Of a DNA stretch of 64,000 nt, positions 34,536 to 46,255 are shown in pieces. Where the stretch lies: NCBI GenBank assembly GCA_902729315.2, contig LR746265.1:9047392-9111391 (forward strand), in the 5' to 3' direction. Position numbers and translations under genes: made by a program. The notes under the pieces are model-generated. The model saw nothing but the letters and a program-made list of their open reading frames with translations. It was not told the DNA's origin and did not search any database. This DNA is from Spirodela intermedia. Lineage: Eukaryota; Streptophyta; Magnoliopsida; Alismatales; Araceae. Every line of letters starts with the position of its first letter. Position 1 is the first letter of the stretch.

Positions 34536-36974
34536 TTATCCCAAGGTAAGTTTCATGATATTCTTTTTCAGATTTAGCATAAATTCATATACTTCATATA
34601 TATACCTTGACATACTTTCAGCCAAAATAAAATGGAAATTAACAAAATTTTCTGAAAAATAATATTTCCAGTTTGAAAAGAATCTTTCCTTATTTCTATC
34701 TTGTTTTGTAAGGCTCTCATTCATTAATAAATACTTTCTATTAATAGACCATAAAATGTGATCAGGCCATATAATTTTCAAATTAGCTCCTACCCAATCT
34801 AGAATTTTTTCATCTAAATTGATATCTCTAATTCTTCCACTCACCCATTTCTTAATGTGTTGTTTTATCTGCATAATCTTCCCCTGTCCCATTTTATCTT
34901 CCATACATATTTGTTCAATTTGCAAGGAGTGAAATATTTCAAACTTAGAAGTAATTCTAATGGGCTGTGGGTTTTGAAGGATGGAAGGATTGTCTTCTTT
35001 AATCTCAGATCTAATAAATTCAGTAAAATTCAAATTTTTTCTTCCAAAATTATCTCTATATTCATATCCATTATTTTCGTTTCTCCCCATTAGTTGAATC
35101 AACTCTTTTTCTAGCTTTTCGTTTCTCAACTCATCAAATTCTTCATCTTCCCAAGAGCTATCTTTTAATTTCGGTATATGATATACATCATCATCCTCAC
35201 AATCAACATCCATGGCTACAAAATTATGATTATATTTATTAATTTCGTCTCCTACGTCTCCCAAATCAACTGATTTTTCCTCACCTGAAATATGTTTTTC
35301 TTCATTTCTGTCCATACTCCTTTCTACTAAAATTTGGATGATTTTTCCATGATCAACTGCTGTTTCTTCATCTAAGGGCTCTTTCTCCTCATCATCCTCA
35401 CTATATTCATTCATCAATTGTGAGTAATAAATATTTTTATTCAAATTTTCTGCTACTATATTTTCAGCATTAATATTCTCATTTACTTCTAATGGCTCAT
35501 CAATTTCTTCTAATAATTAGAAATAAGGATCAGGTAAAATATTCTCACTCTATGTATTCACTGACCTAACATTTTCATTTCGTGGGTTTTTTTCTAAATT
35601 TATCCAGCTAGACTCTCCTTGCTGAAATCTTACTGTTGGACAGTTTCCTGAATTTTCTATGGGCTGACTAGGTAGCTGTCCCTCTTCTCTCTTATTCCTA
35701 AGAGCCTTTATAATTTGTTTCTAGTGCAACATCATTTGATTTATAATTTGTTGTATCATTTGGCTCATTTGCTGCATCATATCTATAGTATCAGGTTGGG
35801 TTTGAGAGGGCTGATTTTTCTGAAATCTATGTTCCTATTTTAGACAAAATTTAAAATTTGAATTGAATCTAAGTACTTCTAGATTTTGAATATTATTTGG
35901 GTCTCTCCATGAAAAAGTATTCCCCCAATTAGGATTATAAGAATTAGAAAAATATTCACTATTTTTACTAAAATTATGGGGTACTTGCACTTGTTCTTGC
36001 CTAGGATGATATTGAAATTCGAAGTGATCATTTTCACCATACATAGGACATGTACTATTTGAATTAAATTGAGGGTTAAGAGGCTTTCTAATATTATCAA
36101 TAAGTAAATCAAGTTTTTCTAATCTTTGATTAATCTGATTAACCTCATTTCTAAATTTAGAATCATTATCATGATGTAATTCATGAATTCCTCTCTTCTT
36201 ATCCCTGTCATATAATTCAAAAGAGGCTTGATCTCTAGAATTTTCACTTAAATTCTCATAAAGACTGTAAATCTCATCAAGGGTTTTCTCCATAAAAGCT
36301 CCTCCACATATAGAATCAACCATATTTCTATGTTGTTCTAATAATCCATCATAAAAAATTCTATTGAGCTGCCACTTGGGTATAGCATGATGAGGACACT
36401 TTCTAAGTAAATCTTTGAATGTTTCCCATGTCTCATGTAAAGTTTCTCCTAGTCTTTGAGAAAAATTCCATATATGTTTTCTCATATTTTGAGTTTTTCC
36501 TAAGGGATAAAATTTTCGAAGAAAGACCTGTTCTATGTCTTTCTAGTTAATTAATTCTCTATCTAATGTGGATAGCCAATGGCTAGCTTTGTCCCTAAGT
36601 GTATGAGGAAATAATTTCATCTTAATAATTACCGGTGTAACTTGAGGGAGATTAACTAAATCACAGACCATATGAAATTTATTTAAGTACTGATGAGGTT
36701 CTTCTAAAGGCAATCCATGAAAATTAAGGAGCATTTGAAAAATTCCTGGATTTATTTTGAATTTAACATTGGGTGCTAATGGGACTCTAATATTGGATGC
36801 TCTTTGAAATGAATCAGGGATATAACAATTTTTCATGGCCATAGGATTGTTCTGAGTTTGACTTGTACTTTCTTCAAGACCTATCAAAATTAATTTTTAT
36901 TTTGGATTTTTAGTTTTGAATGAAATAATGAAAGGATTTTCTAGCCTTGGATGTAAGGATCTTCTACCATGCAT
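34536..36974 (-). pseudogene. gag-X pseudogene of element F
   Basis: ATG at 36974-36972. Open pieces 36887-36543, 36485-35835 and 35444-34536. The last piece is 302 codons and holds almost the whole X region unbroken, from the acidic start (SEDDEEKEPLDEETAVDHG) through KWKYYFSENFVNFHFILAES to LKKNIMKLTLG; a TAC-to-TAA change ends it slightly early. Breaks between pieces are frameshifts and Trp/Gln-to-stop changes in gag. It supports X as the continuation of gag and reads through the site where A has TAG. Confidence 0.82.
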
Positions 36975-37169
36975 AAAAAATCAATAAATTTGAGAGAAAA
37001 GTTTATTAATTGTTACCCTCCTTCAGTATGCTCCAGTCCTTGCCTTGCTTCTTTTCGTTCCCTTTTTCTAAAAAAAAAAAATTCGACAAAAAGAAAATAA
37101 AATAAGAGTTAATTTTTTTTTGTGTACTCTAAGAGAAAAATAGAAAAATACTAAATATTATGTAATACA

Positions 37170-37187
37170 TCTTCAGCAATGGCGCCA
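37170..37187 (-). other. Primer binding site of element F (decayed)
   Basis: Minus-strand match to the tRNA-Asp-type site; the GGCGCCA end is intact and the rest has several C/T and G/A changes. Confidence 0.6.
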
Positions 37188-37192
37188 AAATT

Positions 37193-38822
37193 TAACGTGA
37201 CTCAGTCATTGTATATTAAATCACAGAAATTTAAAATTTATAAAACTAGAAAATACAATTTTTTAGATATTTAGAAGTATTTCTGAACAAATGTATCAAT
37301 TATAATTCAATAAAACTTCCAAAAATAGCGGTAATTTTCCAGGTCGATCATAGGGATGTAATATAATATTTGGTAATTATTCAGACTTGTTTCTCAATGA
37401 ATACGATTTTCTATGAATTTTATACTAAGAAATGAAAAGGAAATATATTTAAAATTCACAAAAAAAGGAAACAAGGGTGCGGGCGTCAGGATGATGTTAG
37501 TGCCCGGCGAACGCGAATTTGGTGAAAATAGAGTTCCGCCTAGTGATTCTTACCTAAGCGATTAAAGATGATTTAATTGATCAAATTAAGATCTGTAAAA
37601 GACGGAAGAATCGTAATGAAATGAAGTATATGTTGGCAAATTTAAAATCAATAAATTATCACTAAATGAAACAGAAATTAAGTTGAAAGTAGGAAAACAG
37701 AGTTCCGACGTCGCGGCGGCGATGCGTCAGCGATGCACGAGAATTCTGAGTGTTCGGGAGGATCGTTGTGCAGTGTCCACGACCTCAAAGGCTCTCCTTG
37801 GACAAGGACAACGTGGGCAATCTGTAGATCTTCTCTCGAAGTCTAGAGATTAATGAAATGGGTCGTCGAATCGTCTCCAGTGGCTGTCACCCAGTAGAGC
37901 GAAAAAACGGCGACTTTGCGGCTCTCCGGCAGCTGTCACCCGACGGAGAGGAGCTGGATGAAGGTGGGGCGCGTGTTAGGGAGCTTCATTCTCAGGTCCA
38001 CGCAGCAAGAGGAGGCTCTTCATCGCATCTGGTACGCTCTTAGGAGGTGGCAAGTCGTCTCTCGGCAGATTGTCCTCTTCCTGACGACAGCTTGTTCGTC
38101 GATCAATCAGAGATGATTTACTCGATAGATTCACGATCCTTTTATCGCGAATCCTTCAGCAATTTGAGTAATAATGCTCCGCGAATTGCATTGACGAGAT
38201 TTTCGCCGATGATCCAGTGATTCTGGTTGCTTAATCCTTTACCGGTGATCTGCAGGAAAGTCGCGATAATCAGATAAAAATATGAGTTTTGGCTCTGGGA
38301 GGATTCAAACCCGCGCCGGTTGCCCGCCCTTTCTAAAGAAGGTGACGCGGGTTTAGTCCCACATCGCTTGTGTGCCAAAGTTTCTGGTGAATATAAAGTA
38401 ATATTACATTCCCGATCAAGTGCGCGTGTACGACCACTCCTTGCCCCACAGCCGGCTGGCCACTAGTGACGTGAAAGGGGAGTGGTGCACATCTGCCAAC
38501 ATCATCGGTTCAAGCCACTCGAGCCCTTGCTCACGACTACTCCCCGACTACGCTTCCGACCCGCTTGCGGGTCCAGCTGGCCGCGCGGGTCCCCCCATTT
38601 TGCAATATTTTAGTTTTATTTCTTTTTCTTCATTTATCTCAAAAGTAAGACTGTAAAAATCATATAAATTCGTATAAAATCATATAATTACCCAAAAAAT
38701 CATATTAATCAACTGAAAACCACTTTTCACACTTTAACACAAAAATAAGTCTATTTATCACGAGTTAAGGCTAAAACTATATTATTTACTAATTATTAAC
38801 TCATGATAATGAAGACTTATCA
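37193..38822 (-). repeat. LTR of element F (minus)
   Basis: 1630 bp from TAACGTGACTCAG to GACTTATCA. Its antisense ORF is broken into short pieces near 37858-38116. Confidence 0.9.
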
Positions 38823-38854
38823 CAACCCCCAACTTAAATCATTGCTAGTCCCTT
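38823..38854 (-). other. Polypurine tract and 3' internal end beyond the LTR of F
   Basis: Reverse complement of AAGGGACTAGCAATGATTTAAGTTGGGGGTTG-like text that precedes the 3' LTRs of A, B and E, here with CAACCCCCAACTTAAATC on the plus strand. Confidence 0.75.
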
Positions 38855-39019
38855 AATAAAGTATTTGTCTAAGGATCAAGAGAATAAATTACTTGATGTA
38901 CTTAGGACATAGAGAGAGGTGATTGGCTGGTCTCTAGCAGATATTTGAGGACTTGATCTATTTGTGTGTATGCACATAATTTATCTTGAGGAGAACTATC
39001 ATTTCTTTTTATGCATTTT
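38855..39019 (+). other. P internal sequence left of element B
   Basis: Matches 860-1022. The last five bases ATTTT (39015-39019) are the left TSD of B. Confidence 0.7.
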
Positions 39020-40670
39020 TGATAAGCCTTCATTATCATGAGTTAATAATTAGTAAATAATATAGTTTTAGCATTAACTCATGATAAATAGACTTATATT
39101 TGTGTTAAAGTGTGAAAAGTGGTTTTCAGTTGATTAATGTGAACTTTTAGGTAATTATGTAATTTTACATAAATTTATATGATTTTTACAGTCTTGCTTT
39201 TGAGATAAATGAAGAAAAAGAAATAAAAATAAGACAAAAAGAGGGGGGACCCGCCGGCCAGCCAGGCCCGCAAGCGGGTCGGAAGTGCAGTTGGGGAGTA
39301 GCCGCAAGTAGAGGCTCGAGCGGCTTAGCTTGGACCGATAGGGGCACGTGTGCGCCACTCCCCTTCCACGTCACCGGTGGCTAGCCAGCTATGGGGCAAG
39401 GAGTGGTCGTACCGGTGGCTAGCCGGCTATGGGGCAAGGAGTGGCTAGCCGGCTAACATTACTATATATTCACCTGAAAAATCGGCGCACAACCGATGTG
39501 GGACTAAACCCGCGTCACACCTTCCTCAGAAGGGGCGGACAATCGGCACGGGTTCGAATCCTCCTAGAGTCAAAATTCATATATTTTTATCTGATTATCG
39601 CGACTTTCTTGCAGATCGCCGGTGAAGGATTAAGCAACGAAAATCGCTAGATCATCGGCGAAAATCTCGTCAACGTGATTCGCGGAGCATTGCTACTAAA
39701 ATTGGTGAATGATTCATGATAAAAGGATCGCAAATCCATTGAGTAAATCATCTTCGATTGATCAACGAACAAGCCGTCATCAGGAAGAGGATGATCCGCC
39801 AGGAGACGAGTCGCCACCTCCTGAGAGCATACCAGATGCGATGAAGAGCCTCATCTTGCTGTGCGGACCTGAGGATGAAGCGCCCTGACACGCGCCCCAC
39901 CTCCATCCAGCTCCTCTCCGTCGGGTGACAGCCACCGGAGAGCCGCAAAGTCGCCGTTTTTCCGCTCCACCAAGTGACAGCCACCGGAGACGATTCGACG
40001 ACCCATTTCATTAATCTCTAGACTTTGCGAGAAGATCTAGAGATTGCCCACGTCGTCTTTGTCCAAGGAGAGCCTTCGAGGCCGTGGACACTACACGATG
40101 ATCCTCCCGAACACTCAGAATTCCGGTGCATCGCCGACGCATCACCATCGCGATGCCGGAACTCTGTTTTCTTGCTTTCAACTTACTTTACGCTTCATTT
40201 AGTGATAGTTTTTGTAATTTTAATTTACCAAAATATACTTTGTTCTATTACGATTCTTCCGGCTTTTACAGATCTTAATTTGATCAATTAAATCGTGTGT
40301 AATCGCTTACGTAAGAATCGCTGGGTGGAACTCTGTTTCCGCCCGATTCACATTCGCCAAGCACTGACGTCATCCTGACATCCGCACCCTTATTTCCTTT
40401 TTTGATGAATTTTAAATATATTTCCTTTTCCTTTCTTAGTATATAATTCATATATAATATTATTCTCTGAGGAAAATTCTGAATAATTACCAGATATTAT
40501 ATTACATCCCTGTGATTGACCTATAAAATTACCACTATTTTTGGAAGTTTTATTGAATTATAATTGATATATTTGTTCAGAAATACTTTTAAATATTCAA
40601 AAATTTGTATTTTCTAGTTTTATAAATTTTATATTTGCGTGATTTAATATACAACAATTAAGTCACGTCA
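39020..40670 (+). repeat. 5' LTR of element B
   Basis: 1651 bp. A ~35-bp block at 39373-39410 is repeated at 39411-39444 directly upstream of the TATA box and replaces the text usual there. Confidence 0.93.
39345..39470 (+). promoter_or_regulatory. Core promoter of the 5' LTR of B
   Basis: G-box CACGTG 39345-39350, ACGT core CCACGTCACC near 39366-39375, TATATATT 39463-39470. The tandem duplication lies between them. TGACGTCA follows far downstream at 40365-40372. Confidence 0.55.
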
Positions 40671-40675
40671 AATTT

Positions 40676-40693
40676 TTGTGCTGTTGCTGGGGA
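40676..40693 (+). other. Primer binding site of element B (decayed)
   Basis: Matches the tRNA-Asp-type site with four changes, three of them C to T. Confidence 0.65.
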
Positions 40694-40892
40694 TGTATTG
40701 CATAATATTTAGTATTTTTCTGTTTTTCTCTTAGAGTACACAAAAAAAAAGAAAAAATTTAACTCTTATTTTATTTTATTTTTGCCGATTTTTTATTACA
40801 AAAAGGGAACGAAAAGAAGCAAGGCAAGGACTGGAGCATCTTGAAGGAGGGTAACAGTTACTAAACTTTTTCCCTCGAGTTTATTGATTTTT

Positions 40893-42433
40893 ATGCATGG
40901 TAGAAGATCCTTGCATCCAAGGCTAGAAAATCCTTGCATCCAAGGCTAGAAAATCCTTTCATTATTTCATTCAAAAATAAAAATCCGAAAGAAAAATTAA
41001 TTTTAATGGATCTTGAAGGAAGTATAGGTCAAACTGAGAACAATCCTATGGCCATGAAAAATCATTATATCCCTGATTCATTTCAAAGAGCATCTAATAT
41101 TAGAGTCCCATTAGCACCCACTATTAAATTCGAAATAAATCCAAGAATTTTTCAAATGCTCCCTAATTTTCATGGATTGCCTTTAGAGGAACCTCATCAG
41201 CACTTAGAAAAAATTCATATGGTCTGTGATTTAGTTAATCTCCCTCAAGTTACACCGGAAATTATTAAGATGAAATTATTCCCTCATACACTTAGGGACA
41301 AAGCTAGCCATTGGCTATCCACATTAGATAGAAAATTAATTAGCTGGAAAGATATAGAATAGGCCTTTCTTTGAAAATTTTATCCCTTAGGAAAAACTCA
41401 AAATATGAGAAAACATATATGGAGTTTTTCTCAAAGACTAGGAGAAACTTTGCATGAGACATGGGAAAAATTCAAAGATTTACTTAGAAAGTGTCCTCAT
41501 CATGCTATACCCAAGTGGTAGCTCAATAGAATTTTTAATGATGGAGTATTAGAACAACATAGAAATATGGTTGATTCTATATGTGGATGAGCTTTTATGG
41601 AAAAAACTCCTGATGAGATTTACAATCTTTATGAGAATTTAAGTGAAAATTTTAGAGATCAAGTCTCTTTTGAATTATATGACAGGGATAAGAAGAGAGG
41701 AATTTATGAATTGCATCATGATGATGATTCTAAACTTAGAAATGAGGTTAATCAGATTAATCAAAGATTAGAAAAAATTGATTTACTTATTGATAATATT
41801 AGAAAGCCTTTTAACCCTCAACTTAATTCGAATAGTACATGTCCTATGTATGATGAAAATGATTATTTTGAATTTCAATGTTATAATTTAGATCAATCAT
41901 TTCACCCTATGCAAGAACAAGTGCAAGTAGCTCACGGTTTTAATAGAAACAGGGAACCTTTTTCAAATTCTTATAATCCTAATTGGAGGAATAATTTTTC
42001 ATGGAGAGACCCAAATAATATTCAAAATTCAGAAGCACTTAGACCCAATTCAAACTCTGAATTTCGTCCAAAACAAGAAAACAGATTTCAGAAAAATGAG
42101 TCCTCTCAAATCCAACCTGATGCTATGGAAATGATGCAGCAAATGAGCCAAATGATGCAACAAACTATGAATCAAATGATGCTGCACCAGAAACAAATTA
42201 TAGAGGCTCTTGAGAATAAGAGAGAAGAGGGACAGCTACCTAGTCAGCCCATAGAAAATTCAGGGAACCGCCCAACAGTAGGATTTCAGCAAGGGGAGTC
42301 TAGTAGCATGAATCTAGGAAAAAACCCACGAAATGAAAATGTTAGGACAGTGAATGCATTAAGGAGTGGTAAGATCTTACTTGATCCTTATCTCCAAACA
42401 TTAGAAGAAAAAGAAAATGTGGACAAACCAAAA
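40893..42433 (+). pseudogene. gag region of element B gag-pol
   Basis: ATG at 40893 is put out of frame by a 23-bp tandem duplication near 40908-40953; the frame used downstream opens at 40934. Retrotrans_gag domain about 41250-41530 (HWLSTLDRKLISWKDIE, ETWEKFKDLLRKCPHH), NQINQRLEKIDLLIDNIRKP near 41745, Met/Gln tract near 42130-42190. In-frame stops near 41360, 41373, 41520 and 41588, and TAA at 42434. Most fit C-to-T or G-to-A change. It is in the same frame as pol, so the two were one polyprotein. Confidence 0.88.
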
Positions 42434-45400
42434 TAAAATCAAATAGGAGTGGAAGAGGATTTTATAGATTCTACCAAGGAAATTTTGAAAGAGAGGACGA
42501 CCATTCCATTTCCTAGAGCTCTAGAGCCTAGACAAAGAAAGAAAAAGGAACACAATGAAGAAATAAAGAAAATTTTACAAGATGTGCAAATTAGTTTTCC
42601 TTTACTCACTGCCATTGAACATATTCCTGAATATGTTAGAGTTTTGAAAGAAATGTGTACACCAAAAAGGGCACCTAGAGTAGAAAAATTATCTATGCAT
42701 GCTAGTGCATTATTATTAAATCAATTACCATATAAATTGAGAGATACAGGTGTCCCTTTAATTTCGTGTGATATTGATGGATTCATTTTTTAGAATGCAT
42801 TACTTGACACCGATGCTAGTATTAATTTATTACCTGCAAGTATTTGTGATAAATTTAATATTTCTGATCTTAAACCTTCTACTGTTACCTTACAATTTGC
42901 TGATAGATCCATAAAACATCCTAAAGGTATTTTAGAAAATGTGATAGTGATAGTTAAAGGGTGTAAATTTCCAGCTGATTTTGTAGTGCTGGAAATGGAT
43001 CTTAATGGATAGTTTTATGATACACCAATCATCCTAGGGAAACCATTTTTACATACAGCAAAGATGAATATTGATTTTTCCACAGGTATTGCGAAAATTT
43101 CATGTGGAGATCAATCAGTAGAAATTAAAATTTTTGAGGTATCAAATGATCTTAAGAAATCCCAAGTATATGATTGTCATACCATAGATCTTCTAGATGA
43201 TTTTGATGATCCAGATGTTATTGATGACTGTGTGCTGGAAGAATTAGAGGAAATAGAGAATATAAATTTAGAAGAAAAGAAAGAGGAAGATCATTTGAAT
43301 TTAGAGTTGAAACCTCTTCCCTCTAGTTTAAAATATATGTTTTTGGAGGAAAATAATTCATTTCCTATTATTATTGCAGCTGATTTGAGTGATGAACAGG
43401 AAGAAGAATTATTAGATGTACTTCGAAAAAATAAGAAGGCTATGGGCTGGAAAATGGATGATCTAAGGGGCATTGATATGAGTGTATGCATGCATAGTAT
43501 ATATCTAGAGGAAGGGGCTAGAACTAGCAGGGAACCACAACGAAGATTAAATCCTAACATGATGGAAATTGTAAAAAAAGAAATTTTAAAGTGGCTGGCT
43601 GCTGATATTATTTATCCTATTTCAGATAGCAAATGGGTTAGTCCTACACAAGTGATGCCAAAAAAATCAGGGATCACAGTTATAAAAAACGAAAATGGGG
43701 ATGAAATACAAACAAGATTAACTACTGGTTGGAGGGTTTGTATTGATTATAGAAAATTAAATTCAGTTACTAGAAAAGATCATTTTCCCCTACCATTTAC
43801 TGATGAAATTCTAGAAAAATTAGCTGAAAAAAACTTTTTTTGTTTTCTAGATGGATACTCTAGTTATAATCAAATTTATATAAACCCTTTAGATCAAGAA
43901 AAAACAACTTTCACTTGTCCATTTAGTACTTTTGCTTTTAAACGCATGCCTTTTGGTCTGTGTAATGCTCTAACCACATTTCAAAGATGTATATTGTCTA
44001 TTTTTTCTGATATGATTGGAAAATGCATGGAGATTTTTATGGATGATTTTTCTGTTTTTTGCAAATCTTTTGATGAATGCTTAAATCATTTACAGCATGT
44101 ACTTGAGAAATGCATAAAGAAAAAATTAGTTTTGAGTTGGGAGAAATCACATTTTATGGTTAAAGAGGGAGTTGTGTTGGGTCATATTGTGAGTGAAAGG
44201 GGTTTAGAGGTGGATAGAGCAAAAATTGATATTATATCTAAAATGAAACCTCCAAATTCAGTAAAGTAGATTAGATCTTTCTTGGGTCATGCAGGTTATT
44301 ACAGAAAATTTATTCAGGATTTTTTGAACATTTCTAAACCTCTCACCATGCTATTATCTAAAGATGTGCCTTTTAATTTTGATGAGAAATGCTTTGAGTC
44401 TTTTTCTGAAATAAAAAGATTACTTATTGAGGCACCCATTTTACAAGCTCCTGATTGGTCCCTTCCTTTTGAAATAATGTGTGATGCATCGAATTATGCA
44501 GTGGGGGCTGTTCTAGGACAAACAAAAGAGTCAAAACCCATAGTAATTTCATATGCTAGTAAAACTATATCCGATGCTCAATTAAATTATACCATGACTG
44601 AAAAAGAGTTGTTAGCTGTAGTATTTTCATTAGAAAGGTTTAGATCATATATTTTGGGAGCTAAAATTATTATTTATACTGATCATGCAGCATTAAAATA
44701 TCTGTTAAATAAGAAAGATGCAAAGCCACGTTTATTAAGATGGATTTTATTGTTGCAGGAATTTGACTTAGAAATAAAAGATAAAAAAGGTTTCGAGAAT
44801 GTTGTTGCTAACCATCTTTCTAGATTAAGTGATACAGGAATAAATGCAGCACCTTTACAAGACGCATTTCAAGATGAACAATTGATGGCAGCTCAACATC
44901 AACCATCACCATGGTATGCACATATTGTTAATTTTCTGGTTTCTGGAAAAACTCCAGAACAGTGGGATAAGAACAGAAAACATCATTTCTTTTCTAAGAT
45001 TAGAAATTATTTTTGGCATGATCCTGATTTATATTACTTGGGCAATGATCAAATTTTAAGGAGATGTGCTCCTGAAGAAGAATATCATAGCATTATTAAC
45101 ATGTGCCATTCATCTAACCGTGGAGGACATTTCTCTGGACGGAAAACAGTTGCAAAAAATTTTCAGTGTGGTTTTTATTGGCCTACAATCATTAGAGATT
45201 CTGTAGAATTTAGTAGAACATGTATTTCATGCCAATCTATAGGTAACATGAGTAAAAAAGATGAAATGCCCTTGAGTAACATGTTAGTAGTCGAAATTTT
45301 TGATGTATGGGGAATAGATTTCATGGGTCCCTTCCCATCAACTGAAAAATATGAATATATTTTGCTTGCTGTTGATTATGTGTCGAAGTGGGTGGAAGCT

Positions 45401-46198
45401 ATTCCTACTAGAACTAATGATCATAAAATCATGATGAAATTTGTGCAGGAAAATATTTTTTCGAGATTTGGATGTCCTAGAGTGATTATTAGTGATGAAG
45501 GAACACATTTTACAAATAAACATTTCAGGGAACTGTTGAAAAAGAATTGAGTACACCATAGAGTAGCCACTCCATATCATCCCCAAACAAATGGGCAAGC
45601 TGAAGTAGCAAATAGGGAAATTCAGATAATTTTGAGAAAAATAGTTAGACCAGATAGGAAAGATTAGCCCACGAAATTACAAGATGCATTATGGGCTTAT
45701 ACAGCTTATAAAAATCCCATAGGTATGTCCCCATTTCGTCTCATTTTTGGAAAGCCATGTCATCTTTCTGTGAAAATAGAACATAAAGCATTATGGGCTA
45801 TAAAAAATTTATGTATGGATGAGAAATCAGCTGGTGGGCATAGAATTTTTCAGCTACATGAACTAGAAGAGTTGAGGAATGAAACTTATGAAAATCATAG
45901 AATATATAAAGAAAAAACTAAAACTTTTCATGATAAATACATTAGCAGAAAAAAAATTGATGTTGGACAAAAAGTGTGGTTATATGATTCTAGGCTGAAA
46001 TTATTCCCAGGAAAATTAAAATCAAAATGGAAAGGGCCTTATGTGGTGGAAGAGACATATGATCATGGGGCTGTAATGATTAAAGATCCTAAAAGTGATC
46101 ATAACTTTAAGGTAAATGGACAGCGGCTTAAACATTACATAGAACATGAACACCTTGCAAAAAAAGAAATTTTATTATTAGAAGAAATTCAAGAGTAA
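42434..46198 (+). pseudogene. pol region of element B (protease, RT, RNase H, integrase)
   Basis: Continues the gag frame. Protease near 42803: LDTDASINLLP, the flap-type active site with Asp where Gly is usual. RT: CIDYRKLNSVTRKDHFPLPF near 43740, MPFGLCNA near 43945, catalytic FMDD near 44037. RNase [14 protein letters not shown] near 44480, [10 protein letters not shown] near 44600, [11 protein letters not shown] near 44680. Integrase: zinc finger [14 protein letters not shown] near 45110 with CISC near 45225; core with GIDFMGP near 45315, SDEGTHF near 45492 and [11 protein letters not shown] near 45590 supplying the DDE triad; GPY/F module ([11 protein letters not shown]) near 46025. Stops at about 42793, 43011, 44267, 45548 and 45667 disable it. 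Athila-like by RT sequence and primer site. Confidence 0.92.
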
Positions 46199-46237
46199 GA
46201 TCAAGGAGTCCAATTGGAGGCATTAAATTCAGCGCTG

Positions 46238-46255
46238 CATGGGAGGCAACCCATG
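46238..46255 (+). other. Conserved hairpin after pol of B
   Basis: CATGGGAGGCAACCCATG, identical to the one after gag-X in A, 40 bases past the stop. Confidence 0.6.

Larger units (their letters stand above)
33085..38854 (-). mobile_element. Element F: gag-X element, minus strand, LTR flanked by internal DNA on both sides
   Basis: On the minus strand: 32 bp of 3' internal end with polypurine tract (38854-38823), a complete LTR (38822-37193), primer site, leader, gag-X and a 3' untranslated region that stops at about 33085. An LTR with internal sequence on both sides fits a tandem array of elements sharing an LTR, later truncated on both sides. No pol. Confidence 0.82.

Noticed and set aside
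45338-45598. Minus-strand ORF in the integrase core
   Set aside because: Antisense shadow of the catalytic core.
46025-46198. Chromodomain at the end of B integrase
   Set aside because: After the GPY/F module only a short Lys/Glu-rich tail remains; no chromodomain aromatic cage seen. Fits Athila rather than chromoviruses.
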